Origin: Pseudomonas fluorescens
Lineage (GTDB): Bacteria > Pseudomonadota > Gammaproteobacteria > Pseudomonadales > Pseudomonadaceae
Reading direction: 5' to 3'
Length of the DNA stretch: 64,000 nucleotides
Assembly (NCBI RefSeq): GCF_902497895.1
Contig: NZ_CABVHQ010000006.1
Coordinates: 94,093 to 158,092 of the forward strand
Part shown: piece after piece, positions 36,188-44,831 of the stretch
Numbering within the stretch: the first letter of the stretch is position 1
Layout of the letters: every line of letters begins with the position of its first letter
Made by a program: the position numbers and the translations under genes
The notes under the pieces: model-generated
Database searches by the model: none
What the model saw: the letters and a program-made list of their open reading frames with translations, nothing else
Told to the model about the DNA's origin: nothing

Positions 36188-36436
36188 TGAGAATCACGAC
36201 AAAACTGACCGCGATGTTTGCTCTGTCAAGCCTATGGATGGCTACAAATTAATTTCTGATCGCAGGAGAGGTGCACCCGTGAGACGGAAAATCCGCCTTA
36301 TAAGGCGCTGATTGCTGAAAAACGTTGACGTGATTCTTGAAAAATGCCGTTTTTCGTGGGGCCATTGTTTAATGAAGAGGCCGTGCTATGAGGCCTTGGG
36401 TAGATTGCTCTACTTCAGACTTCTATAGGGGTATTT

Positions 36437-37159
36437 ATGTGGAATCTAAACTCAAAAGTTATTATATTTGGGGTGACCATACAAGTATTAGTGCTCGGAG
36501 TGGTGTTTTTTACAAAAAATACTATTGTGTGGTGCTCTGAGAAAAATCATATACATTCAAACAGCGCATCAGGAATTAACCATGCTGAGGAGGCCTCTTC
36601 AAGAACACTGCTAAGTCAGAAATTTGGCGATCTACAAAGCAATCTAGGCACTCTCACCTCATCTAAATTTACGGATTTAGAAAATATATCAGATAACGCT
36701 GATTTCCGAGATATAAACTCCATGACTGCTTGGTTGCGGTACTTGCTGGTAGCAGGTGGATTTATAGGGTTGGCGGGATTGCTGGTGATGTTTTTCCGCA
36801 GAAAAAAATCGGCTAGCAATGTATCGGAAAAACCATTTCATCTCTGCTCTCTCAGGCCGGTTTTAACGCCGCTATCGTATCAATCGTGCTTTCAATGCAG
36901 CACAATAATAAAGCATTCAAAGAATAAAGATCGCTCAACCGAAAGCGCCGATATTTGGGTGATAGAAATTACGCTATCTAGCGCGTTGACCCGTAACAAA
37001 TCCGCTGCAGCGATAAAGGGAATGCACTTGTCAACAATTCGATTGGAAAATAATTTTATTGTCGTAGGGCCTTACAAAAACAAGTCAGAGGCCGCAGAAG
37101 TAGTAAGCAAACTACACGAAGTTTACAATGTGAGAGGCTGGCTAACACCAGGAAATTGA
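36437..37159 (+). CDS. Membrane protein with SPOR-like C-terminus
   Basis: 240 residues. Membrane helices lie at about 7-27 (VIIFGVTIQVLVLGVVFF) and 92-116 (WLRYLLVAGGFIGLAGLLVMFF), with a polar loop between. After a linker the C-terminal 70 residues (VIEITLSSALTR...NNFIVVGPYKNKSEAAEVVSKLHEVYNVRGWLT) follow the SPOR-domain pattern of a strand, then V-G-P-Y-K-x-x-x-E-A. This would suit binding to denuded peptidoglycan at the septum or pole. It lies upstream of fleN/cheY in AT-rich DNA. The SPOR call is by pattern only. Confidence 0.55.
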   Translation: MWNLNSKVIIFGVTIQVLVLGVVFFTKNTIVWCSEKNHIHSNSASGINHAEEASSRTLLSQKFGDLQSNLGTLTSSKFTDLENISDNADFRDINSMTAWLRYLLVAGGFIGLAGLLVMFFRRKKSASNVSEKPFHLCSLRPVLTPLSYQSCFQCSTIIKHSKNKDRSTESADIWVIEITLSSALTRNKSAAAIKGMHLSTIRLENNFIVVGPYKNKSEAAEVVSKLHEVYNVRGWLTPGN

Positions 37160-37671
37160 CAAATAAAAACGATGCTTAATTAGAAAGTTAATATTTGTAA
37201 AAGTAACCGATCATCATTCATGCGCCAGCTTTATTGTCGGGGTTAGCTTGAAGAAAATACAGGTGCTAAGGCGCAAGTCGACGAGGTTTTACAATTCGTT
37301 TTTGATCAAGCTGCTGCCTTCATTGGAAGTTATCCGCTTAAATTATGGCATGCAAAATCGCTTCATAAGTCAAAATTCCGATGCTGGAAACACCGTCGTG
37401 CAGATAGAATGGAATGTTTTGAAGACTCGCATTGCTTTTGCATAGCCAGCTGAAAATTGGTACGTTTTTTCCTTTGTCTAACCAGGTGTGAAAGTTTTAA
37501 AGACTCCAAATAAGTAAAGCTTCAGATAGTAACGTTTTTAGTGCAACTTAGGTTCGCCCAAGCAAAACGATAAAATCGTGCCTTCACCTCGATCAGATCA
37601 GAATAGCCTCCTTGTATTAAATGTCGAAGACAGAAGGCGGCCAACACCTACGCGACTAGGAGATTAGAGAA
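37160..37671. other. Intergenic region upstream of fleN
   Basis: 512 bp of AT-rich DNA. A 65-codon frame at 37248-37445 starts at a TTG, has no good ribosome site and is not called. Promoters for fleN/cheY presumably lie here. No sigma-28 or sigma-54 box was convincing. Confidence 0.5.
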
Positions 37672-38520
37672 ATGAACCGCATGCATCCCGTGCAGGTCAT
37701 TGCTGTGACAGGTGGCAAAGGTGGTGTCGGTAAGACCAATGTAGCAGTAAACTTGTCCCTGGCATTGGCTGAGCGTGGCCGCCAGGTCATGCTGCTTGAT
37801 GCTGATCTCGGCTTGGCAAATGTAGATGTTTTACTCGGATTAGCCCCCCAAAAAAATCTTGCCAGCGTAATCAAGGGGCAGTGCGAACTGCAGGATGTAC
37901 TTCTGCGAGGGCCTCGCGGAATCAGCATCGTTCCTGCAGCTTCGGGCTGTCAAAGGATGAGTCATCTAACATCAGCTCAGCACGCCGGAATAATTCAAGC
38001 CTTTAGTGATGTCGACGAAAAGCTCGACGTGCTGGTCATCGACACGGCCTTCGGTATAGGTGGTTCAGTTATCAGTTGTATTCGTGCATCCCGGGAAGTG
38101 TTGATGGTTGTGTGTGACGAGCCAACCTCACTTACCAACACCTATGCGCTGATTAAAATGCTCAACCATTCTTACGGCATGAATCGTTTCCGCATACTCG
38201 TCAATATGACTCAAAGCCCCCAAGAAGGGGTCAACCTTTTTGCTAGGTTGATCCGTGTTACTAATCTTTTTCTTGACGTGAGCTTACAATATGTTGGTGC
38301 CGTGCCTTATGATGAATGCATGCGCAAGGCTGTGAGAAAACAGCGTGCTGTGTATGATGTTTTTCCCCGCTCTTCGTGCTCCCTGGCATTCAAGTCTATC
38401 GCGCAAAAAATAGATGCGTGGCCATTACCGGTGAGCCCGCGCGGGCACTTGGAGTTTTTTGGTGAGCGACTGTTAACCTCGCCAATGCGGCGAGGCACGG
38501 GCGCTTTGGATTTAAATTGA
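37672..38520 (+). CDS. fleN: FleN/FlhG-like MinD-type ATPase paralogue
   Basis: 282 residues, very close in length and sequence to chromosomal Pseudomonas FleN. The deviant Walker A is VTGGKGGVGKTN, then LLDADLGLANVDVLLGL, QYVGAVPYDECMRKAV and the typical SPRGHLEFF end. FleN limits flagellar number and antagonises FleQ, which also responds to c-di-GMP. The switch region reads VLVIDTAFGIGGSV, where I recall DTAAGIGDSV in chromosomal FleN, so ATP-dependent switching may be altered. cheY follows, with none of the flhF/fliA genes of the chromosomal locus. Confidence 0.92.
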   Translation: MNRMHPVQVIAVTGGKGGVGKTNVAVNLSLALAERGRQVMLLDADLGLANVDVLLGLAPQKNLASVIKGQCELQDVLLRGPRGISIVPAASGCQRMSHLTSAQHAGIIQAFSDVDEKLDVLVIDTAFGIGGSVISCIRASREVLMVVCDEPTSLTNTYALIKMLNHSYGMNRFRILVNMTQSPQEGVNLFARLIRVTNLFLDVSLQYVGAVPYDECMRKAVRKQRAVYDVFPRSSCSLAFKSIAQKIDAWPLPVSPRGHLEFFGERLLTSPMRRGTGALDLN

Positions 38521-38580
38521 AATTCGCGTCCAATTGATGGGTGCAGTGAAGATTATCTAGAGGTTGAATTGAATAGGAAC

Positions 38581-38955
38581 ATGAAAATCCTCATCGTTGA
38601 TGACTTTTCAACGATGCGACGGATCATAAAAAACATGTTGCGTGATCTTGGATTCACCAACACGTCTGAAGCAGATGACGGAACGTCTGCGCTACCGATG
38701 CTGCAAAGCGGTAACTTCGATTTTCTAATTACTGACTGGAACATGCCTGGTATGTCCGGTATTGATCTTTTGACTTATGTACGTGCTGACGATCGTATCA
38801 AACACCTTCCGGTTTTAATGGTGACCGCCGAAGCTAAACGAGAGCAGATCATCAAAGCCGCCCAGGCTGGCGTGAACGGTTACGTAATCAAGCCCTTTAC
38901 TGCACAAGTATTGAAAGAAAAAATTGAGAAGATTTTCGAGCGCGTTAATAATTAA
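38581..38955 (+). CDS. cheY: CheY chemotaxis response regulator paralogue
   Basis: 124 residues from the ATG at 38581 ([15 protein letters not shown]), the normal CheY length; an upstream TTG at 38569 is the alternative. The acidic pair DD near residue 7-8, phospho-acceptor Asp in [12 protein letters not shown], Thr/Ala of VTAEA and Lys of [13 protein letters not shown] are all intact. It should be phosphorylated by CheA and bind the flagellar switch. It lies 60 bp after the fleN paralogue, probably in the same transcript. Confidence 0.93.
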   Translation: MKILIVDDFSTMRRIIKNMLRDLGFTNTSEADDGTSALPMLQSGNFDFLITDWNMPGMSGIDLLTYVRADDRIKHLPVLMVTAEAKREQIIKAAQAGVNGYVIKPFTAQVLKEKIEKIFERVNN

Positions 38956-39069
38956 GGTGCGCCATTTAGTATCTTATAACTAATAGTTTGTAATCAAATA
39001 TTAGGATAAATAATTATACTAAGTAATTGAGCTTTCTGCTCGTGACAATAAATTTTGTACGAGAAGTAA

Positions 39070-39212
39070 GTTCTTGGCCTACGCGATTTACATGCCGGTG
39101 CGCCAATGGCCACGATGCTTCTTGCCAGCTTGTCGTATCGGGTACAGATACGATGATTTTCTTTCAACCAACTGAATCTCCGCTCGATGATGTCGTGTTG
39201 TCTGTATTTTGG
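39070..39212 (-). pseudogene. IS5-family transposase, C-terminal fragment
   Basis: On the minus strand the frame reads PKYRQHDIIERRFSWLKENH followed by RICTRYDKLARSIVAI. This is the conserved C-terminal block of IS5/IS427-type transposases (the Y-R-x-R-x-x-I-E-R-x-F-x-x-L-K signature). It is isolated, without the catalytic N-terminal part. It sits between cheY and the EAL gene. Confidence 0.75.
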
Positions 39213-39336
39213 GCGTTCGGAGCCTCGGGCGTCCGGGTTTTGGCTTGTGAGGCATCGTATGCAACGGGATCACCTGCTGCATTGGGTATCCGCCGGGCAA
39301 GAAGCATTGTCGCTAGCCGTCTTACCTGGCTCAGTT

Positions 39337-41910
39337 TTAAGTGACGATCGTATGCGTTTGCGCCAGTAGCGCACAGAGCTGCTCAATGGGCATCGGACGG
39401 CTGAGGTAGAATCCCTGGACTTCATCACAACCCATGTCGCCAAGCCGGTTCAGTTGTTCTTCGCTCTCCACTCCTTCAGCCGTCACCTGCATTGACAAGG
39501 CATGCCCGAGCCCAACGATGGCTAGGACAACTGCCAGACCGCCTTCGGCATCGTCGAGGCGGGCGGTAAAACTACGGTCGATCTTCAGGATGTCGAAAGG
39601 ATACCTGTGCAAGTAGCTGAGTGAGGAATATCCGGTACCAAAGTCGTCCATGGACAGTCGAATCCCGAGAGTCTTGAGTTCATCCAGGGTGGCAAGAGCG
39701 CCTTCGGCGTCATCGAACATCATGCTTTCGGTGATTTCCAATTCCAAACGAGTGGCGGATAGGCCGGATTCCTCCAGAATGCTTTGCACCTGCGCTACCA
39801 AATTGGGGTCGCGAAATTGGTCAGGGGAAAGGTTCACCGAGACGAAGATGGGCTCAGGAAAGCCCATGGCTTGAAAGCAGGCCTGGCGCAACACCCAGGC
39901 TCCCAGCGGGGCGATCAGTCCGGTTTGCTCAGCTAACGGAATGAACGCGCCGGGGCTGAGCAGCCCTCGCTGCGGATGCAGCCAGCGCACCAGAGCTTCT
40001 ACACCACTTAGATGCCGATCGCTGGTGCGATAGCGCGGCTGGTAGTGCAAGCGTAATTCGTCGTTACTGATGGCAAAGCGCAGATCGTTCTCCAGCTGCT
40101 TCTTTTCGGTAATCTGGCGATCCATCTCATGGGTGAAGAAACACCAATGACTTTTTTTCTGGTGTCTGGCGCGATACAGCGCGATCTCGGCAGCGCGGAG
40201 AAGCTCGTGCGCAGCTTCCGCATCCTGGGGCGCGATCGCGATGCCGATCCTGGCGCTGAGAAAGACCTGCTGATGCGCAACCCAGAATGGGCGCTCCACA
40301 CATTCGATGAGGCGTTTGCACAGCTTTTCAATGTATTCCTGAGGGGCGAATCCACCATCGAGCAGCACGATGAACTCGTTACCGGAATGACGTGCGAGTA
40401 AGTCCTCTGTGCGCAGAAAATTTGTCAGACGCTGCGAGATCTCGACAAACACTTGGTCTCCAACCGTGCGACCAAAGCTGTCATTAACATGCTTAAATCG
40501 TTTAAGACTGATGCTCAGCACGGCAACAGAATTGTTCTGGACACTCTTCATCCGCTTTTCAAGGCGCTCTTGCAGATGTTTACGATTGGGCAGACCAGTC
40601 AGAGCGTCATATTGCTGCAATTGCTGAATGCGTGCTCGGTTTTCCAGCTCCGTCGTAATATCGCATGCGGTTCCCCGGTAACCGTGCACACCAGCAGGGC
40701 CGCTTATCGCACATACAACCAGATTACACAGACAGTACTTTCCACTGGCTGACTGATACCTGCATGGAAGAGGCGTGTGGGGCGTAGCCTTTACCTCAGG
40801 GTTGGCTATCCAGCTGGCCAGCGAATCTGACTCGAATTTCAGAAAATCACTTAAGGGCCGACCCAACCAGACTTCGGGCGTATAGCCGGTAATTTCCTCG
40901 AATCTTCCGGATAAATAACTGAAGCGTTGCTCCGCATCCGTTTCCCAGAGCCAGTCAGAGCTCGCTTGCGCGATATCCTGGAAGCGCGCCTCACTTGCCA
41001 CTAGTGAGGCGTAACTTTCATCCAGCAATCTCGCGGTTACCATTGTATGGCGCATCACCAGCCAGCTCAGAGCGCCAATGACCAGCCCGGCGATACCAAG
41101 AGCGGGCAGCATGAAGAAAAACAGCGGGCGGCCCGGCTGCGCGGGATCCCAGCGAAGCAAGAAGGCCGATTCGTCAGCTGTGGGTAAACGAAGGCTGGGC
41201 CCGAGCGCTGCATCCTCTTCATCTCGGGCTACACGCAGTTGCTTCAAGGCATAATCCTCGCCCAAGCTCAGAAGCTTGTCCGGACGGAGGACGTCTACGA
41301 ACAACAGCACCGTAGGGGCCCCGGGCACTTTCCGCACTGACGGATCAATGCCCGGCGTGAGGCTCGCGGCAACGACCAAGGCAGGTCGCCCCGCGACTTG
41401 AAAAACCTTCACGACGCTTTGCTCGTCGGCCGCCCGAGCCTTGGCTTCCTCCAATAACTCGGTGACATCTCCTTGCAACCATTGCTGGATTTCCGTTGGC
41501 TGCAACTGCCCTTCAATCATCGCGTAGATTGTGCGATTGTCCGGCGCGACGACAAACACCCCTTCATAGCCAAAATTCTCAAACAGAGTCGCTCCCACAT
41601 TGCCTCTTGTATAGGCCCACTCCAAATCGACATGAGCATGCAGATTCTGGTAGGCGTCGCCCCAGAAGGCATAGTCACCAATGGACTGTTGCAGTTTGTC
41701 CTGGCGGATTTTCAGCGCTTTTTCGGCGAAGAACAGACTTTGGTCGCGGGCCTGGTCATTTTGGTTGTGGGCGATCTTAACCAGTATGACTGTCGCCAAT
41801 GTGAATGCCAGCAGCAACAGGGCAGCGAACGACATCATGGTTCGGCGAGCAAAACCGGTACTTGAGCCAAAGGGTGTCTTGAGAGGGTTGAAAAGGTTGA
41901 AGCCAGTCAT
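39337..41910 (-). CDS. Membrane sensor with CHASE4-like, PAS, degenerate GGDEF and intact EAL domains
   Basis: 857 residues. N-terminal helix near 25-45, a CHASE4-like periplasmic sensor (about 50-265; YAFWGDAYQNL), and a second helix (ALGIAGLVIGALSWLVM). A PAS domain follows (FSYLSGRFEEITGY). The GGDEF domain (about 425-585) carries SGNEF instead of GGDEF, with an RTED inhibitory-site-like motif five residues before. The EAL domain keeps EALVRW, VSVNLSP, ELEITESMM, DDFGTGYSSL, ILKIDRSF, AEGVES and QGFYLSRP. It should therefore hydrolyse c-di-GMP and be regulated by, rather than make, nucleotides. Confidence 0.9.
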   Translation of the reverse strand: MTGFNLFNPLKTPFGSSTGFARRTMMSFAALLLLAFTLATVILVKIAHNQNDQARDQSLFFAEKALKIRQDKLQQSIGDYAFWGDAYQNLHAHVDLEWAYTRGNVGATLFENFGYEGVFVVAPDNRTIYAMIEGQLQPTEIQQWLQGDVTELLEEAKARAADEQSVVKVFQVAGRPALVVAASLTPGIDPSVRKVPGAPTVLLFVDVLRPDKLLSLGEDYALKQLRVARDEEDAALGPSLRLPTADESAFLLRWDPAQPGRPLFFFMLPALGIAGLVIGALSWLVMRHTMVTARLLDESYASLVASEARFQDIAQASSDWLWETDAEQRFSYLSGRFEEITGYTPEVWLGRPLSDFLKFESDSLASWIANPEVKATPHTPLPCRYQSASGKYCLCNLVVCAISGPAGVHGYRGTACDITTELENRARIQQLQQYDALTGLPNRKHLQERLEKRMKSVQNNSVAVLSISLKRFKHVNDSFGRTVGDQVFVEISQRLTNFLRTEDLLARHSGNEFIVLLDGGFAPQEYIEKLCKRLIECVERPFWVAHQQVFLSARIGIAIAPQDAEAAHELLRAAEIALYRARHQKKSHWCFFTHEMDRQITEKKQLENDLRFAISNDELRLHYQPRYRTSDRHLSGVEALVRWLHPQRGLLSPGAFIPLAEQTGLIAPLGAWVLRQACFQAMGFPEPIFVSVNLSPDQFRDPNLVAQVQSILEESGLSATRLELEITESMMFDDAEGALATLDELKTLGIRLSMDDFGTGYSSLSYLHRYPFDILKIDRSFTARLDDAEGGLAVVLAIVGLGHALSMQVTAEGVESEEQLNRLGDMGCDEVQGFYLSRPMPIEQLCALLAQTHTIVT

Positions 41911-42476
41911 TTAGATCCTTCAACTGCAAAAGCGAATCTGCAGGACGGTTAGTTATTCCCTTACCACTGTCCGTTTTAAAAGTTACCGAGCACCCATTTG
42001 GATGCACCGTAGCCTATAAAGAACAGGTTGCCGCTTCAGCCTTAAAAAATGGTCATTGAGAGTTTTCGACTTACCCTCGTTAGGCGTCGATCTAGCCTCT
42101 TGCGATTTCCAGAATTCATGCTTGATGTCAAAATGATTTCACACCCATTAGAGGAAGTGCAAGCAATATCGCTGTTCATCGCGGGGCCCAACAATCGTCA
42201 ATTACTTGGCACTCGCCCCTTAAAGCTCTCTCAACATCAGTAAACCGGATCGCATAGGTGCCCGCATGAGTTGTTCTAACGGTACACTGACCTTACAAGC
42301 GTTGTGTCGGAAATTTGTCACTAGTTTTTTCTCCCCAGCCGGAGGGGAGGGGGTAAAGGCAGCTAACCGACTTCGCGGGTGGCTATGCAGGGATTGCCAG
42401 CTGATGAGCAATGCATCAATGATGCAGCACAGATTACCTTCTCAATCATAGGCGAGTACTTCTTCCTGGTAAAAGA
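41911..42476. other. Intergenic region, nothing recognised
   Basis: 566 bp between the EAL gene and the second module copy. It holds only short frames without ribosome sites. The promoter of the EAL gene should be in 41911-42050. Confidence 0.5.
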
Positions 42477-42656
42477 TCAAGGGCGCAATGCCCTTGAGTT
42501 CATCTCGCGGTGGATATTCTCCAGTGAGGCCAGGGCATTCTGATGTTCCAGGCTTTCCCGGTCACCGCGCGCTGCGACCTTAAAGACCTCACGGTACAGC
42601 ACGCGCAGTTCGCCTTCAGATTTTGCGGCCAGTTCAAAGATCGTTATCAGTTTCAT
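42477..42656 (-). CDS. Small conserved protein, copy 2 (59 aa)
   Basis: Paralogue of the 32799-32978 gene. It starts MKLITIFELAAKSEGELRVL and ends MNSRALRP, with seven or eight substitutions, mostly conservative. The same AGGAGACATG start context is kept. Retained coding sense in both copies argues that it is a real gene. Function unknown. Confidence 0.8.
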   Translation of the reverse strand: MKLITIFELAAKSEGELRVLYREVFKVAARGDRESLEHQNALASLENIHREMNSRALRP

Positions 42657-42980
42657 TTCATGTCTCCTACGTCTTTCGGCCACCCTTCGCGGCCTTGTGA
42701 CGCTGTGCCAGCACAGGCGTCGGCCACGCAGCACCCCAGAGGGCCGTAACGCGAGAGAAGGAGTCATTCATGACTTGCTGCTGGAGGAGGCGACGGCAGT
42801 GCTACAGGTCAAACCAAAGGGCGCGCGGTGTGCCGTGAGGTAGAAAGAGAAATGAACGCTCAGGTAGCGACATCAGAACCAGGAAAAATATTGGCGAATC
42901 TGACGGCTGCTCCGGCAGACCGGGCTCTATGCGCTTGGTGCGCACCGGACCAATGGAAAGCCTTGTCCCGACCTTGCAGT
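42657..42980 (+). repeat. ardA leader module, copy B (5' part only)
   Basis: Matches 32979 to about 33300 of copy A, including the micro-ORF start. It loses similarity after the GGAAAGCCTTGTCCCG segment. Its natural continuation is copy D at 45752. The 85-bp segment 42894-42980 recurs at 45752-45838, so a 2.8-kb stretch has been inserted or recombined in between. Confidence 0.8.
42770..42838 (+). CDS. Micro-ORF, copy B (truncated)
   Basis: 22 codons starting MTCCWRRRRQCYRSN, with GAGAAGGAG upstream as in copy A. It stops early after GVP. It supports selection on the start region, or recent duplication. Confidence 0.3.
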   Translation: MTCCWRRRRQCYRSNQRARGVP

Positions 42981-43084
42981 GAGGCTGCTAATAGAAGCCA
43001 GGCCTTGTGCCATCATTGGGTCGCCATTTTCTCAGGCGTCGCGTAATCTGCTCTGAAGAAATGCAGGAATGAGGAAGGATACCT

Positions 43085-43417
43085 ATGAGTAACGACTGGT
43101 TGCGCGAGCTTGTGAGAAAAGTGAATGAGGCTTCCCCGAAGTCGATAAAGGACATTAATGACCTTTACGATTACAAGGATGAGCATCCGCAAGGAAAGAA
43201 AGACTCACAATTCGTCGCGTGCGGGCAGTGTAATGGATATAACGAACTTCAATACATATACGATGAAAAATTAGAGCCTCATATTTTAAAGGGTATAATT
43301 AAGAAGGCTGACGCTATCAAAGCATTATCCGAGTGTTGTGCTGAATTAAAAAATCCGCGAAACAGAGAGGACTTCTATAGAAAGCTCTCGCAAAAACTTT
43401 TGGTAATGATCAAATAA
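43085..43417 (+). CDS. Hypothetical protein
   Basis: 110 residues with GAGGAAGG upstream. It reads MSNDWLRELVRKVNEASPKSIKDINDLYDYK..., with a Cys-x-x-Cys pair (VACGQCNGYNEL) and a second Cys-Cys near residue 85 that might bind metal. Low-GC codon use unlike the flanks. No family recognised. It lies in the segment inserted into the second ardA module. Confidence 0.65.
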   Translation: MSNDWLRELVRKVNEASPKSIKDINDLYDYKDEHPQGKKDSQFVACGQCNGYNELQYIYDEKLEPHILKGIIKKADAIKALSECCAELKNPRNREDFYRKLSQKLLVMIK

Positions 43418-43512
43418 TTTTTTGACAAGGCCATAATTAACCAATGTCACTTCTCATGTTTGAACTCGTTCAAGTATGAGAAGTGACCGCGAGCAAGCCC
43501 TGAGAAGGGTCG

Positions 43513-43734
43513 TCAGTGCACGCTCTCATCCGTCATGAGCAATTCAGCAATCGCCTTCTCCATGACTTCCGCATTGAACCTCAGATCGCCAACACGAACC
43601 CTAAGCTTTATCGCCGTCTCTGTTGCACCTTCCTTCTCCAGCCAGGCCGCGATCTCCTCGAAGGCCTCACCGATCATCATCTGATTCAGTTGAAGGCTAG
43701 CCAGCGTAGCTGGAAATAGTTTTGGGTGAGCCAT
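43513..43734 (-). CDS. Hypothetical protein
   Basis: 73 residues with GGAGGAAT upstream of the ATG. Helical throughout (ASLQLNQMMIGEAFEEIAAWLEKEGATETAIKLRVRVGDLRF). Plausible small cytoplasmic protein, convergent with the previous gene. No known family. Confidence 0.65.
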   Translation of the reverse strand: MAHPKLFPATLASLQLNQMMIGEAFEEIAAWLEKEGATETAIKLRVRVGDLRFNAEVMEKAIAELLMTDESVH

Positions 43735-43972
43735 AGCTCATTCCTCCATGAGTGCATTGGGCATGCAGACAATAAAAAAGCCTCTGAAATTTGGCATATC
43801 AGGAATCTTGAGTTTCTTGTGATCTCGTCACTCGTAATGATAGCCCTGAGGCCTGATACAGCAAGAACGGGGGCAGACGTACCCTTAAGCTGATGTCCTT
43901 ATTCTCAAGGGCAGGGGAATTGCCCCGGAACCCCATAAGATCCGCAGATGATAGGTGAGCCTCACGACTGCA

Positions 43973-44088
43973 CCGTCAGGCCGGGCTCTATACGCGACCG
44001 CGCACCGGGCCAATGTAAAGCCTTGTCCCGGCCTTCTGGTGACGATCCCTTTCGCAAGAACGAAAAGCTGCTAAGGGGCGCTGTCCGC
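43973..44088 (+). repeat. ardA leader module, copy C (fragment)
   Basis: About 115 bp matching 33230-33330 and 45770-45875 (CCGGGCTCTA...GCACCGGGCCAAT..., TCCCTTTCGCAAGAA, CTAAGGGGCGCTG). It precedes the gene at 44289 by 200 bp. The rest of 43735-44288 shows nothing else. Confidence 0.75.
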
Positions 44089-44288
44089 ATGTGGATGTGT
44101 CCAGATGCTTGGTAGCGATTGACTCTTGGGGGGCTCCTACTGCATAAAGTCCTCAGAGGATTGTTTTCGAAACGTCAACTTTCGTTCCGCAGACGAACCT
44201 CTCCCTGTGATGCTTATGTTCGTCACCGGAGTGCAGTAGTCCCGACACGCGCAACGCATCACGCTCTCTTTCTATCAAGGAGTTCGGT

Positions 44289-44663
44289 ATGACGACTGTG
44301 CAGATCCAGGCGATGCAATGGGGCGAGATCCCCTACATGGGAAGCCCGGAGCTAGTTCCTTTTTCCGACGACGACACCGAGTGCTTCCGCGAAATCCGCG
44401 ACGTTCTCAAGCGGCACAACGCCCTGCAACGGTTCGGTGTCTTCCTCATTCACAAGCACTTCGACATCGCCGAGGATGAAGAGATGACCGAGTGCACCGA
44501 TCACGAAGAACGCAAGCTGACGATCATTCCGCGCAAGAAGGCGGATATCGATCCGGAGGTTACCGTTCCGACCAACTGGATTTTCACCGACACGGAGCAA
44601 GTCGCGGCGGCTTGCTGCGAATGCGCGAGAAACTCGGGCGGACATCAAGGTCATCACCGCTAA
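44289..44663 (+). CDS. Hypothetical protein of plasmid type
   Basis: 124 residues with AAGGAG upstream. Acidic. The segment LKRHNALQRFGVFLIHKHFDIAEDEEMTECTDHEERKLTI and a C-terminal Cys/His cluster (AAACCECARNSGGHQGHHR) may bind metal. It looks like conserved plasmid-borne proteins of unknown role. Preceded by leader fragment C, it could share regulation with ardA. Confidence 0.7.
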   Translation: MTTVQIQAMQWGEIPYMGSPELVPFSDDDTECFREIRDVLKRHNALQRFGVFLIHKHFDIAEDEEMTECTDHEERKLTIIPRKKADIDPEVTVPTNWIFTDTEQVAAACCECARNSGGHQGHHR

Positions 44664-44831
44664 AACGAACCCTACCAGGAGGGAAGCGACAAGGAGTTGT
44701 CGCTTCAACACATATTTGCATTCGATGTGTGACTTTGCTGATTAAGGCGCTAGTGTCCTGTCTCTGAAATAAAGTCCCCGAAAATTGGCGATGCTTTTCC
44801 TGTCAATATCAGGCCGGAGGCGAGCAGAACA

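Noticed and set aside
37248..37445. A 65-codon frame upstream of fleN
   Set aside because: TTG start, no convincing ribosome site, no recognisable features.
37672..38955. This being the host's own flagellar locus
   Set aside because: In Pseudomonas fleN and cheY sit with flhF, fliA and cheZ. Those are absent, and the genes are inside the prfC element amid IS remnants.
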